Positions 15,579 through 24,925 of a stretch of 64,000 nt of DNA are shown one piece after another. The DNA is from Mycolicibacterium chlorophenolicum (lineage in GTDB: Bacteria; Actinomycetota; Actinomycetes; Mycobacteriales; Mycobacteriaceae), in the NCBI RefSeq assembly GCF_001044235.1, contig NZ_JYNL01000069.1:603643-667642 (forward strand), given 5' to 3'. Within the stretch, counting starts at the first letter, position 1, and each line of letters opens with the position of its first letter. The position numbers and the translations under genes were made by a program. The notes under the pieces are model-generated. The model worked only from the letters and a program-made list of their open reading frames with translations. It made no database searches and was not told the DNA's origin.

Positions 15579-17588
15579 TCACACCTCGATCGGCGGGTGC
15601 AGCTGTTCCATCGTGTACTGCCGGTTGCGTCGCGCTGCCCACGAACTGGCCGCCAGTGACGCCGCCAGCACCGCCGAGAGCACCGCGATGGCGGTCCACA
15701 GGCGTGCGTCCACACCGCCGACCGTCAGCTGCCGTAACCCGTTGACGGCGTAGGTCATCGGGTCGAACGGATGCAGGATCTGGAACGGCTTGGCGGTGGT
15801 CTCCACCGGATAGATGCCTCCGGCCGACACGAGTTGCAGCATCAGGAACGCCAGCGTCACCACCCTGCCCACCGCGACGCCGAACAGCGCGTTGAACGCC
15901 TGGATCAGCGCCAGGAAGGCGCCGGCGACGAGCACCAGGAACGCGACCGTCGCCACCGGATACTCGGCGTGCAGCCCGACCCCGAAGTGGACGACGGCGT
16001 ACATCACCACCACCTGGCAGGTCACGATCAGCAGTCCGGGCCAGTAGGAGGCCAGCACCACGCGCAGCGCGCCAAGGCCGTTGACGATGGGCCGGGACTG
16101 CAACGGCGTCAACAACATCCACACGATCAACGCGCCGATGAACAACGCCAGCGGCATGAAGAACGGGGCGAAGCCGGTGCCGAAGGTGGCCGCCGGATGG
16201 GTGTTGCGCAGATCGAGGCCCGTCGGCGCGGCCAGCGTGCGCGCCACCGCGGTGCGCTGCTGCGGGTTCCACGACGGGATCTGGGTGGCCCCCTCCCGCA
16301 GCTTGGTGGCCAGCTCCTGGCCGCCTGCGGCGAGCTTGCCGGTGCCGTCGGCGAGTTGATGCGCGCCCGAGGACAGCTGCTCTCCGCCGGCGGCGAGCTG
16401 CACCAGCCCGGCGTCGAGGCGGTGCGCACCGGAATCCAGTTGGTCGACCCCGTCGCGCAGCGACGCGACATCGGCGCGCAACCCGCCGTTCAGTGACCGC
16501 GTCAGGAACGTGCGCAGCTTGCTGTTCGGGTCGCCGAGCTCGGTTTCCAGGCGAGAAGCGCTGTCCCGCAGCCTGATCAGACCGTCGTCGGTCGCCGGGT
16601 CGATGCCCTGGGCGCGGAGCAGCCGCTGCGCCCCCGCCAGGGCGTTGCCTGCGTCGCGGACCGCGGGGTCGGGGTTGTTCTGCAGGAATCCGACGGTCTG
16701 GTCGACGATCGCCGCGGCCTGGGCACTGTTGACGTTGAGCGCGGCGATCCGGTCGGTCGTGGAGCGCACCGCGCCGGACAGGTGCTGCGCGGCACCGGCG
16801 ACCTCGTCGGGGTTCAACCCGAGACCGCCCACCCGGTCCAGGAATTCGAGCAGCGGCCCGGTAGCGGTGTCGACCGCACCGGCGAGCCGCCGGGTGCCCG
16901 CGGCCAGTTGCGCCGATCCCGACTGCGCGCTGCGCAACCCGGACTCGAGCGTATCGGCGCCACCGGCGAGCTTGCGAGCACCGTCGTCGGCGGTGACGAT
17001 CCCGCCCGCCAGCTGCTGTGCGCCGTCGGCGGCCTGGTCGAGACCGCGGCCGGCGTCGCCCAGCCCGTTCACCACGGTGCCGATCCCGCGCTCGGCGATC
17101 GTCGCGTTCACCTGGTTGAGGATCTCGCGGGACGCGTTCTGCCCGATGACGGTGCCCAGGTAGTTGTTGGCGTCGTTGAACGTGAACCGGATCTGCGCCT
17201 GCTGCGGATCCGGACCGGCCGGGGAGCTCACCCGCTCGGAGAAGTCCTCCGGCAGCGTGATCGAGAAGTAGTAGCGGCCGCCGGCCACCCCGTCGGTGGC
17301 CTCTGCGGCTGACACCTCGGTCAGGTCGAGCTGGCCGGAGTCGATCAGCGCGCGGGCGACCTCGTCGCCGGCGCGCACGGGCTGCCCCTGCGCCTGCGCG
17401 CCGCGGTCCTCGTTCACCAGGGCCACCGGCACCTTGTTGACTTCGGCGAACGGATTCCAGAACGCCCACAGATACATCGCGCCGTACAGCAGCGGCATCA
17501 GGATGATCGTGACGAGAGCGATGCGGGGCATCAGACCGCGCGAGTACCGCTTGAGGTCGGTGCCCAGCGACATACCGGCAAGCACCAC
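15579..17588 (-). CDS. YhgE/Pip-domain membrane protein (ABC-2-like permease)
   Basis: This 669-residue protein has one helix near the N-terminus (ALVTIILMPLLYGAMYLWAF), a long extracytoplasmic domain (about 50-430), and a C-terminal block of five or six helices. The outer domain contains the repeating heptad-like units typical of YhgE, such as GARKLAGGADTLESGL and LSSGAHQLADGTGKL. This is the ABC-2-type fold found in phage-infection protein and in ESX-like or lipoteichoic systems of other Gram-positives. Its GTG overlaps by one base the stop of the upstream ATPase-like gene, so the two likely form one complex. The substrate is unknown. Confidence 0.88.
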   Translation of the reverse strand: MVLAGMSLGTDLKRYSRGLMPRIALVTIILMPLLYGAMYLWAFWNPFAEVNKVPVALVNEDRGAQAQGQPVRAGDEVARALIDSGQLDLTEVSAAEATDGVAGGRYYFSITLPEDFSERVSSPAGPDPQQAQIRFTFNDANNYLGTVIGQNASREILNQVNATIAERGIGTVVNGLGDAGRGLDQAADGAQQLAGGIVTADDGARKLAGGADTLESGLRSAQSGSAQLAAGTRRLAGAVDTATGPLLEFLDRVGGLGLNPDEVAGAAQHLSGAVRSTTDRIAALNVNSAQAAAIVDQTVGFLQNNPDPAVRDAGNALAGAQRLLRAQGIDPATDDGLIRLRDSASRLETELGDPNSKLRTFLTRSLNGGLRADVASLRDGVDQLDSGAHRLDAGLVQLAAGGEQLSSGAHQLADGTGKLAAGGQELATKLREGATQIPSWNPQQRTAVARTLAAPTGLDLRNTHPAATFGTGFAPFFMPLALFIGALIVWMLLTPLQSRPIVNGLGALRVVLASYWPGLLIVTCQVVVMYAVVHFGVGLHAEYPVATVAFLVLVAGAFLALIQAFNALFGVAVGRVVTLAFLMLQLVSAGGIYPVETTAKPFQILHPFDPMTYAVNGLRQLTVGGVDARLWTAIAVLSAVLAASLAASSWAARRNRQYTMEQLHPPIEV

Positions 17589-18289
17589 TAGGCACCACCC
17601 TTCTGCTGGCCCGCGAGCTCGGCGCGGGACACGTTGGCGACCGGGATCTGACGCACCGGATGGCCGGTGACGCCGTTGACGCTGGCGGTGAGGACCGTCT
17701 GCTCGCGGCCGAGGTCGACGAGCCGCCCGACGAGCAGATCCCGGTTGTGGTCACTGGTCACCTGCTCGAGGTTGCCGACCACCAGCAGCGGCGGGCGGGC
17801 GGTGTTGGCCAGCGCGATGCGCAGCAGCAGGCCGTCCAGTTCGGTGAGCTCCTCGACGTACTCCGAGAGCGGCGGCAGCGGCAGCTCACCGAACACCGGC
17901 CCGCACACCCGCGCCAGGTCGGACTCGTCGGCACGTCGAATCAGCCTGTACCACCGGGCATCCCAGCGCAGTTGCTCGGTGATCAGGTCGCAGACGGTGA
18001 CGGACTCGTAGACGGTGTCGAGTTCGTCGATCCCGGCGAGCGCCGCGGCGGCGAAGATGTCCTGCACCCGGGTGCGGCCGAACACCGACAGCGTGCCCGA
18101 CTTCGGCCGCATCCGGCCGGCCAGCGTCATCGACAGCGCGGTGCGGCCCGACCCCGCGGGGCACACCAGCACGGTCACCCCGCCGGCCTCCACCTCCAGG
18201 TCGACGGGGCCGTACACCGGCCCCCACGGTCCGCGCATGGTCAGTCCGCGGGCGACGATCGCGGGCTCGGGAGCTGGGGCGTCCGACAC
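17588..18289 (-). CDS. Degenerate ABC ATPase-like protein paired with YhgE
   Basis: The 233-residue protein follows the outline of an ABC nucleotide-binding domain, but the catalytic motifs are eroded. The Walker A position reads CPAGSGRTAL, so the first Gly is Cys43 and the essential Lys is Arg49. The Walker B position reads PPLLVVGNLEQV, lacking both the Asp and the catalytic Glu. The LSGGQ signature is replaced by LTELDGLLLRIALA. It overlaps the YhgE gene by 1 nt. It may bind nucleotide without hydrolysis or act as a structural partner. GTG 18289 is preferred. Confidence 0.75.
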   Translation of the reverse strand: MSDAPAPEPAIVARGLTMRGPWGPVYGPVDLEVEAGGVTVLVCPAGSGRTALSMTLAGRMRPKSGTLSVFGRTRVQDIFAAAALAGIDELDTVYESVTVCDLITEQLRWDARWYRLIRRADESDLARVCGPVFGELPLPPLSEYVEELTELDGLLLRIALANTARPPLLVVGNLEQVTSDHNRDLLVGRLVDLGREQTVLTASVNGVTGHPVRQIPVANVSRAELAGQQKGGA

Positions 18290-18329
18290 TCGGCAATCCC
18301 ACCACACCCGGCGGTGGCATTCTGGGCAT

Positions 18330-19022
18330 GTGGAGTCGCTCCTGCATTTCGCCGGGAACTTCTGGTGGCTGATCTTTCCGCTCAGCGGTGTGATCGGCGG
18401 CGCGGTGCGGGGTGTGTCGGCCGCCAACGAACGGCGCGCTCAACGGCGGCTGGAGCGCTACCGGATCAAGCAGGAGACCAAGGTCGCGCTGGCGCGGGAG
18501 AAGGCGGCCGGTCAGACCCGCGCGGACGGCACCCGGCGGGACATGGCCAAGGTGCTGCAGCGGCACGACGCCACCGACCAGCGCTGGCTCTCCTATGAGG
18601 TCGACATCGCCAAGCTGCTGGACTTCCCGGTGATGACCGACATGCGGGAACCGCTGACGCTGGCGTTCCACAAAGCCAAGAGCCGCGCCGACCTGCTGCG
18701 GCCCGCGCAGCTCGACGACATCCTCGGCGACCGGGCCGCCCAGGTCGAATACCGCGACGCGGTCGGTGAGTACGTCGCCGCGTTCGACGCCGCCGAGTCC
18801 GAGGCGATCCGCCGGCGCCGCAGCGACTTCTCCGCCGAGGACCAGGGCCGGCTGGCCCGCGCCCAGCACCTGCTGCGGCTGGCGGGCGACGAGGCCGCCA
18901 CTCCGCAGGAACGGCAGAACGCCTACGGCCGGGCCCAGAAGGAATTGGCCGGGCTGATCGTGATGCCGCCCGCCGCCCGCGCCGCGATCGAGAGCAAGGT
19001 GCTCGGCGAACTGGAGGCGTGA
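18330..19022 (+). CDS. Hypothetical protein with N-terminal membrane helix
   Basis: This 230-residue protein has a single hydrophobic segment near the N-terminus (FWWLIFPLSGVIGGAV) followed by a charged, probably coiled region (ERRAQRRLERYRIKQETK) and a helical cytoplasmic domain. I do not recognise a named family. The GTG at 18330 is chosen because it places the helix immediately at the N-terminus. The gene is divergent from the degenerate ATPase gene across 40 bp, with CATTCT 6 nt before the start. Confidence 0.7.
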   Translation: MESLLHFAGNFWWLIFPLSGVIGGAVRGVSAANERRAQRRLERYRIKQETKVALAREKAAGQTRADGTRRDMAKVLQRHDATDQRWLSYEVDIAKLLDFPVMTDMREPLTLAFHKAKSRADLLRPAQLDDILGDRAAQVEYRDAVGEYVAAFDAAESEAIRRRRSDFSAEDQGRLARAQHLLRLAGDEAATPQERQNAYGRAQKELAGLIVMPPAARAAIESKVLGELEA

Positions 19023-19062
19023 CGCTCAGGCCGGTGCCAGTGCGGTGGGTAGCCTCGCCGAC

Positions 19063-19941
19063 GTGGATTACGAAACCCTGCACTGCACCGTGGACGCCGA
19101 CGGCGTGGCGCTGCTGACCCTGTCCCGGCCGGAGCAGCTCAACGCCTTCAGCGTGACGATGGCCCGCGAACTGGAGCAGTTCTTCACCGTCGACGCCCGC
19201 GACGACGCGATCCGCGCCGTCGTGGTCACCGGCGCCGGACGGGCGTTCTGCGCGGGGATGGATCTGTCCGCGCCGGGCAACGTGTTCGGATTGGACGAGA
19301 GCCTGGCCCCGACGCCGGAGCAGATGCACGCCGACTACGCGAGCGAACCCCTGCACAGCGGAATCCGCGACACCGGCGGCCGGGTCACCCTCGCGATCCA
19401 CGCCTTGCCCAAGCCCGTCATCGCGGCGATCAACGGCGCCGCCGTGGGGATCGGCGCCACCATGACGCTGGCCATGGACATCCGGGTGGCGTCCGAGGCC
19501 GCCCGCATCGGTTTCGTGTTCGGCCGGCTCGGGATCGTGCCTGAGGCGTGCTCGTCGTGGTTCCTGCCCCGGCTCGTCGGCATCCAGCAGGCCCTGGACT
19601 GGGTGTACTCGGCCGACATCATCTCGGCCGAGGACGCGCTGCGCGGCGGGCTGCTGCGCTCGGTGCACAGTCCGGACACCCTGGTGCCCGAGGCGCTCGA
19701 GCTGGCCCGCAGCTACGTGGCGGGGCGTTCGCCGGTGGCGCTGGCGCTGGCCAAGCGGCTCATCTACCGCAACGGTGCCGCCGACTCGCCGCTGGAGGCC
19801 CATCTCAGCGACTCGCTGGCGATGTTCTACACCTCCATCGGCGACGGCAAGGAAGGCGTCGCGGCGTTCCGCGAGAAGCGGCCACCGGCGTTCTCCGGCA
19901 GTGCCAACGCGTTGCCGCGGATCTTTCCCGAGGACGACTGA
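19063..19941 (+). CDS. Enoyl-CoA hydratase/isomerase family protein
   Basis: This 292-residue crotonase has the oxyanion segment GRAFCAGMDLSAPG and INGAAVGIGATMTLAMDIR, and a Glu in the second catalytic region (LGIVPEACSSWFLP), so unlike EchA6 it looks competent for hydration or isomerisation of enoyl-CoA. It has an insert after the oxyanion loop (about residues 77-115) seen in some mycobacterial EchA proteins. GTG 19063 gives the usual N-terminus; a GTG at 19045 would add 6 residues. It follows the hypothetical gene by 40 bp. Its exact substrate is unknown. Confidence 0.88.
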   Translation: MDYETLHCTVDADGVALLTLSRPEQLNAFSVTMARELEQFFTVDARDDAIRAVVVTGAGRAFCAGMDLSAPGNVFGLDESLAPTPEQMHADYASEPLHSGIRDTGGRVTLAIHALPKPVIAAINGAAVGIGATMTLAMDIRVASEAARIGFVFGRLGIVPEACSSWFLPRLVGIQQALDWVYSADIISAEDALRGGLLRSVHSPDTLVPEALELARSYVAGRSPVALALAKRLIYRNGAADSPLEAHLSDSLAMFYTSIGDGKEGVAAFREKRPPAFSGSANALPRIFPEDD

Positions 19942-19945
19942 ACCG

Positions 19946-20404
19946 TCAGGCCAGGGCCAACGCGGCGAGCATCGCGCCCGAGGTGACCAGCAGCAGCGGC
20001 ACCCGCAGCAGGTTGCGCCGCGTCCATCGCACCGCGGCCGCCTCGTCGACGTCGGCCGGATCCTTTCTCTCGAATTCGGCCGCCTGCGGGATCAGGTCGA
20101 ACAGCGCCCACAGACGCATCACGGCGTGGCTGACCAGCGCCACCAGCAGCGCCACCCCGATCGCCGAGTCGCCCCAGGTCACGATCAGCGTGACGACTAG
20201 CAGAACCTCGAAGATCACCGGCGCGGGCAGCCAGAACCGCACCCGGGCGATGCCGCCGTTGCGGGACTGGATGATGCCCGGCCGGCGGGGCCAGTACGGG
20301 TCGACGACGAGCACCTCGTAGAGGGCGCCGCCGAGCGCGATGCAGGCAGCCAGCGTGGTGGCGGCGATCAGGACGAGCGTCGGGGCCGACGTCGGGGTGG
20401 ACAC
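19946..20404 (-). CDS. Four-helix membrane protein of unknown function
   Basis: This 152-residue protein has about four membrane helices (LVLIAATTLAACIALGGALY, FEVLLVVTLIVTWG, IGVALLVALVSHAVMRLW, VPLLLVTSGAMLAALALA). It resembles small DUF1772-like integral proteins, but I cannot name it with confidence. The GTG at 20404 is supported by TAATCT (20417-20412) 7 nt upstream, a leaderless promoter signature. It is divergent from the epoxide hydrolase gene across 33 bp and ends 4 nt from the enoyl-CoA hydratase stop. Confidence 0.68.
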   Translation of the reverse strand: MSTPTSAPTLVLIAATTLAACIALGGALYEVLVVDPYWPRRPGIIQSRNGGIARVRFWLPAPVIFEVLLVVTLIVTWGDSAIGVALLVALVSHAVMRLWALFDLIPQAAEFERKDPADVDEAAAVRWTRRNLLRVPLLLVTSGAMLAALALA

Positions 20405-20437
20405 AGCTCGAAGATTAGCCAAGTGCCAGGATGAGCC

Positions 20438-21541
20438 ATGGCCGAGATCACGCCGTTCCGCATCGCCGTGCCCGATACCGACCTCGACGATCTCGCCGAT
20501 CGCCTGCGCCGCACCCGGTGGCCGGAGCCCGAATGCGTCGACGACTGGAGCCAGGGCATCCCACTGGCCTACACGCGCGAACTGGCCGACTACTGGGCCA
20601 AGGACTATGACTGGCGCGCAACCGAAGCCGAGCTCAACGGATTCGACCAGTTCGTGACCGAGTTCGACGGGTTGCCCATTCACTTCCTTCACGTCCGCAG
20701 CGGCCGCACCGACGCGTTCCCACTGCTGATCACCCACGGTTGGCCCGGCTCGGTGCTCGAATTCCACAAGGTGATCAGACCGCTCGCCGACGCCGGGTAC
20801 GACGTCGTCTGCCCGTCACTGCCCGGGTACGGCTTCTCGGGGAAGCCGTCCGCGACCGGCTGGGGGGTCGAGCGGATCGCCCTGGCGTGGAACGAGCTGA
20901 TGACCCGCCTGGGCTACGAACGCTACGGCGCGCAGGGCGGCGACTGGGGTGGGGCGGTGACGACGCAGATCGGCCGCCATCAAGGCGGCTGCGTGGCCAT
21001 CCACCTGAACATGCCGACGGCGGGTCCGCCCCGCAACCTCGCAGACCCCACACCCGAAGAAACAGTCGCACTGCAGCGCCGCGATGAGCATCGGCGTTGG
21101 GGCACAGGCTATTCCGGTCAGCAGGCCACGCGACCGCAGACCCTCGGCTACGGGCTGGCGGACTCCCCCGTGGGGCAGATGGCGTGGATCGTCGAGAAGT
21201 TCTGGGCCTGGACCGACAGCGGCGGCCACCCCGAGAACGTCCTCACTCGCGACGAAATGCTCGGCAACGTGATGCTCTACTGGCTGACGAACTCGGCGGC
21301 CTCGTCGGCGCGGTTGTACTGGGAGAGCTTCGGCAGCTTTCGCGACGGTGCGCCGGTGACGCTGCCCACGGGCATCGCGGCGTTCCCGAAGGAGATCGTG
21401 CCGCCCCGGCGCACCTGGTGCGAACCGCATTACAACATCACTCGGTGGACGGACATGCCGTGCGGCGGGCACTTCGCCGCCTTCGAGCAGCCCGGGCTCT
21501 TTGTCGAGGACGTCAGCGCCTTCTTCGCCGAGTTCCGTTAA
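20438..21541 (+). CDS. Epoxide hydrolase (EHN-domain alpha/beta hydrolase)
   Basis: This 367-residue protein has the N-terminal epoxide-hydrolase domain (about 1-105) followed by the alpha/beta hydrolase core. The oxyanion motif is HGWPGS (100-105). The nucleophile is Asp169 in GAQGGDWGG, and the late GGHFAAFEQP supplies the catalytic His. The expected reaction is opening of an epoxide to a trans-diol, used in xenobiotic or lipid metabolism. ATG 20438 has AGGATG upstream. It is convergent with an acyl-CoA synthetase gene, the two sharing TTAA as opposing stops. Confidence 0.92.
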   Translation: MAEITPFRIAVPDTDLDDLADRLRRTRWPEPECVDDWSQGIPLAYTRELADYWAKDYDWRATEAELNGFDQFVTEFDGLPIHFLHVRSGRTDAFPLLITHGWPGSVLEFHKVIRPLADAGYDVVCPSLPGYGFSGKPSATGWGVERIALAWNELMTRLGYERYGAQGGDWGGAVTTQIGRHQGGCVAIHLNMPTAGPPRNLADPTPEETVALQRRDEHRRWGTGYSGQQATRPQTLGYGLADSPVGQMAWIVEKFWAWTDSGGHPENVLTRDEMLGNVMLYWLTNSAASSARLYWESFGSFRDGAPVTLPTGIAAFPKEIVPPRRTWCEPHYNITRWTDMPCGGHFAAFEQPGLFVEDVSAFFAEFR

Positions 21542-23175
21542 GACGGGTCCAGGCCCAGCAGTTCGATGCTGTCCTTGCGCATGTCGACCTTGCGCACTTT
21601 GCCGGTCACGGTCATCGGGAACTCGTCGACGACGTGCACGTACCGGGGAATCTTGTAGTGCGCCAGCCTGTTCGAGGCGTACTCGCGCAGCGCGGCCGCG
21701 TCGAGTGCCTCCCTGCCCGGCTTCATCCGGATCCAGGCGCAGATCTCCTCGCCGTACGTCGCGTCCGGCACCCCGATCACCTGGGCGTCCTCGACGTCGG
21801 GATGGGTGTGCAGGAACTCCTCGATCTCCCGCGGGTAGATGTTCTCACCGCCGCGGATCACCATGTCCTTGATGCGGCCGACGACGTTGCAGTAGCCGTC
21901 CTCCCGCATGATCGCCAGGTCACCGGTGTGCATCCAGCCGTCGGGATCGATGGCCTCTCTGGTCTTCTCGTCGTCGCGCCAGTAGCCGAGCATCAGCGAG
22001 TAACCGCGGGTGCAGAATTCGCCCGGCTCCCCGCGCGGCACCGTCTCCCCCGTGTCGGGGTCGACGATCTTGATCTCGACGTGCGGGTGGGCCCGACCGA
22101 TGGACGACGTGCGCCGGTCGAGGTCGTCGTCGATGAGAGTCTGACACGACACCGGTGACGTCTCGGTCATCCCGTAGGCGATGGCGACCTCGGACATGTT
22201 CATGTCCTCGACGCAGCGCTTCATCACCTCGACCGGACACACGGCGCCCGCCATGATGCCCGTACGCAGCGACGACAGATCCGTCGTGGCGAAGTCGGCA
22301 TGGTGCTGCATCGCGATGAACATGGTCGGCACCCCGTACACGCCGGTGCACCGCTCGGAGGCGATCGCGCGCAGGGTGGCCGCCGGATCGAAACCGGCGG
22401 CGGGGATGACGATGGTGGCGCCGTGCGTCGTGCAGCCCAGGTTCCCCATCACCATGCCGAAGCAGTGGTAGAACGGCACCGGGATGCACAACCGATCGCC
22501 GGCGCCGAGCCGGATCAGCTCGGTGACGAAGTAGCCGTTGTTGAGGATGTTGCGGTGCGACAACGTCGCACCTTTGGGGAAACCCGTTGTACCCGAGGTG
22601 TACTGGATGTTGATCGGATCGTGGTGGGACAGCCCGGCGAGCCTGTGCGCCAGGTCGTCGGCACCCACCGGGTCGGCGTCCTCGCGCAGACGGACCCAGT
22701 CCTCGGTGCCGAAGAAGATCACATCCTCCAGCGTCGGCATCTGCGGACGGACCTCGGCGACCATCGCGACGTAATCCGAGGACCGAAACGACGTCGCGCC
22801 GAACAGCGTGCGCAGCCCCGACTGCTCGAGCACATAGGCGAGCTCGTGGGTGCGGTACGCCGGATTGACGTTGACCAGGATGGCGCCGATCTTCGCGGTG
22901 GCGAACTGAACGATCACCCACTCCGCACTGTTGGGCGCCCAGATCCCGACCCGGTCCCCCGGTGCGATACCGCGGGCCATCAAACCCCGTGCCACGACAT
23001 TGATCTCGGCGTCGAGTTCGGCGTAGGTCCAGGACCGTCCGGTGGGGACGTCGACCAGCGCGTCGGTGTCGGCGAACGTGGCGGCGATACGTTCGAAGTT
23101 CGCGCCGATCGTCTCCTCCAGGATCGGCGCGTCGGTGGGTCCGGCGTCGTAGGACAACTCGGTCACGGTGCTCAC
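21538..23175 (-). CDS. Acyl-CoA synthetase, FadD35-like (AMP-binding)
   Basis: This 545-residue ANL-family enzyme activates a carboxylic acid to acyl-CoA through an acyl-adenylate. The P-loop is YTSGTTGFPKGATLSH, the A5-type motif YGMTETSPVS, the A7 Asp lies in DGWMHTGDLAI and the hinge/C-domain lysine lies in PMTVTGKVRKVDM. The sequence is close to the medium-chain group that includes FadD35. The GTG at 23175 overlaps the stop of the preceding synthetase gene as GTGA, so the two are coupled. Substrate chain length is not determined by sequence. Confidence 0.9.
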   Translation of the reverse strand: MSTVTELSYDAGPTDAPILEETIGANFERIAATFADTDALVDVPTGRSWTYAELDAEINVVARGLMARGIAPGDRVGIWAPNSAEWVIVQFATAKIGAILVNVNPAYRTHELAYVLEQSGLRTLFGATSFRSSDYVAMVAEVRPQMPTLEDVIFFGTEDWVRLREDADPVGADDLAHRLAGLSHHDPINIQYTSGTTGFPKGATLSHRNILNNGYFVTELIRLGAGDRLCIPVPFYHCFGMVMGNLGCTTHGATIVIPAAGFDPAATLRAIASERCTGVYGVPTMFIAMQHHADFATTDLSSLRTGIMAGAVCPVEVMKRCVEDMNMSEVAIAYGMTETSPVSCQTLIDDDLDRRTSSIGRAHPHVEIKIVDPDTGETVPRGEPGEFCTRGYSLMLGYWRDDEKTREAIDPDGWMHTGDLAIMREDGYCNVVGRIKDMVIRGGENIYPREIEEFLHTHPDVEDAQVIGVPDATYGEEICAWIRMKPGREALDAAALREYASNRLAHYKIPRYVHVVDEFPMTVTGKVRKVDMRKDSIELLGLDPS

Positions 23176-24866
23176 CTCACCAGGTCCTCGTAGCGGAACT
23201 CCGTGTCGATCGGCGTGCCGGCGCTGTGCGCGTCCTGCTCGCGGCGGCGCAGATCGACCCGGCGGATCTTGCCCGAGATCGTCTTGGGCAGGTCGGCGAA
23301 TTCGACACGGCGGACCTTCAGGTACGGCGCCAGATGGTCGCGGCTGTACTGCAGGATCTGCCTTGCTGTTTCGGCGTCGGCGGTCCAGCCCTCAGCGAGG
23401 GCGATGTAGGCCTTCGGAACGGCCAGCCGGGTGTCGTCGGGGGCGGGCACCACCGCGGCTTCGACGACGGCCGGGTGTTCGATCAGCACGCTCTCCAACT
23501 CGAACGGCGACACCTTGTAGTCGGAGGACTTGAACACGTCATCGGTGCGCCCGACGTAGGTGATGTAGCCGTCGTCGTCGCGGGTGGCCACGTCCCCGGT
23601 GTGGTACAGGCCGTCCCGCATCACCAGCGCGTTGCGCTTCTCGTCGTCGAGGTAGCCCGTCATCAGGTTCAGCGGGGTCGCGTTCAGGTCCAGGCAGATC
23701 TCGCCCTCCTCGGCCCGCTCGCCGGTGAGCGGGTCGACGAGCACGACCGGGACGCCGGGCATCGGCCGGCCCATCGACCCGGACTTCACGGGCTGGCCCG
23801 GGGTGTTGCCGACGGCCAGCGTCGTCTCGGTCTGACCGAACCCGTCGCGGATCGTCAGCCCCCAGGCGCGCTCGACCTGTGCGATGACGTCCGGGTTCAG
23901 CGGCTCGCCGGCGCCCAGGACCTCCCGCAGATGCGGTGGCCGTTCGCCGAGGTCGGCCTGAATCAGCATGCGCCACACGGTCGGTGGTGCACAGAAGGTG
24001 CTGACCTCACCGCGGTGCAGTTGCTCGAGCAGGGCAGCCGCGTCGAAGCGGGCGTAGTTGTAGACGAAGATCGTCGCCTCGGCGATCCACGGCGCGAAGA
24101 AGCAGCTCCACGCGTGCTTGGCCCAGCCCGGTGAACTGATCGCCAGGTGCACGTCGCCCGGTCGCACTCCCAGCCACGCCATCGTCGACAGGTGGCCCAC
24201 CGGATAGCTGATCTGCGAGTGCTCCACGAGCTTGGGCTTGCTGGTGGTGCCGGAGGTGAAGTAGATCAGTAGCGGGTCCGTGGGCGCCGTGCCGGGATCG
24301 AACGGCCCGGCCGGCGCGACATCTCCCGCGTCGGCGTAGCTGTGCCAGCCCGGCGCCTTTCCGCCCACAGCGACCCCGGTGAAGGTTTCCTCGACACCGG
24401 TGAACTTCGCCGCGTCCGACGCGTTGGCGATGACGAACCCGGCGCGCCCGCGCCGCAGCCGGTCGGCGACGTCGTCGGGACCCAGGGCCGCGGTCGTCGG
24501 CATGATCACCGCACCGAGTTTGGCCACGGCCAGCATCGACTCCCACAGCTCGACCTGGTTGCCGAGCATCAGGATGACCCGGTCGCCCTTCCCGACGCCG
24601 AGGCCGCGCAACCAGGTCGCGACCTGATCCGACCGGGCCGCCATCTGTCCGAAGGTCGCCTTCACCTCGCGGCCGTCCTGCTCGACGATCCACAGCGCGA
24701 CGTCGTCGGGCCGGTCCGCGGCGACCACGTCGAACCAGTCGGTCGCCCAGTTGAACCGTCCGGTCAGCCGCGGCCACTCGAACGTCTCGACGGCCTTGTC
24801 GTAGTCGCCGATCACCTCGACCAGGTGGTCCCGCGCCTCGCGGTAGCGCTCCGTGTTCGTCGTCAT
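23172..24866 (-). CDS. Medium-chain acyl-CoA synthetase (ACSM-like)
   Basis: This 564-residue ANL enzyme has the P-loop YFTSGTTSKPKLVEHS, FGQTETTLAVGN, the DGLYHTGDVATRDDDGY motif and the C-terminal lysine in LPKTISGKIRRVDL. N-terminal features (FNWATDWFDVVA) place it with mammalian ACSM and bacterial benzoate- or medium-chain-type synthetases. It is the first gene of a two-gene operon with the FadD35-like synthetase. A GAF-LuxR regulator gene is divergent across 59 bp and may control the pair. ATG 24866 is the only start that fits. Confidence 0.9.
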   Translation of the reverse strand: MTTNTERYREARDHLVEVIGDYDKAVETFEWPRLTGRFNWATDWFDVVAADRPDDVALWIVEQDGREVKATFGQMAARSDQVATWLRGLGVGKGDRVILMLGNQVELWESMLAVAKLGAVIMPTTAALGPDDVADRLRRGRAGFVIANASDAAKFTGVEETFTGVAVGGKAPGWHSYADAGDVAPAGPFDPGTAPTDPLLIYFTSGTTSKPKLVEHSQISYPVGHLSTMAWLGVRPGDVHLAISSPGWAKHAWSCFFAPWIAEATIFVYNYARFDAAALLEQLHRGEVSTFCAPPTVWRMLIQADLGERPPHLREVLGAGEPLNPDVIAQVERAWGLTIRDGFGQTETTLAVGNTPGQPVKSGSMGRPMPGVPVVLVDPLTGERAEEGEICLDLNATPLNLMTGYLDDEKRNALVMRDGLYHTGDVATRDDDGYITYVGRTDDVFKSSDYKVSPFELESVLIEHPAVVEAAVVPAPDDTRLAVPKAYIALAEGWTADAETARQILQYSRDHLAPYLKVRRVEFADLPKTISGKIRRVDLRRREQDAHSAGTPIDTEFRYEDLVR

Positions 24867-24925
24867 GACCAATAGGATCCAGGTCACACCCGCCCGTCCG
24901 CCACCCCCGAAAGAGGGTACGACCG

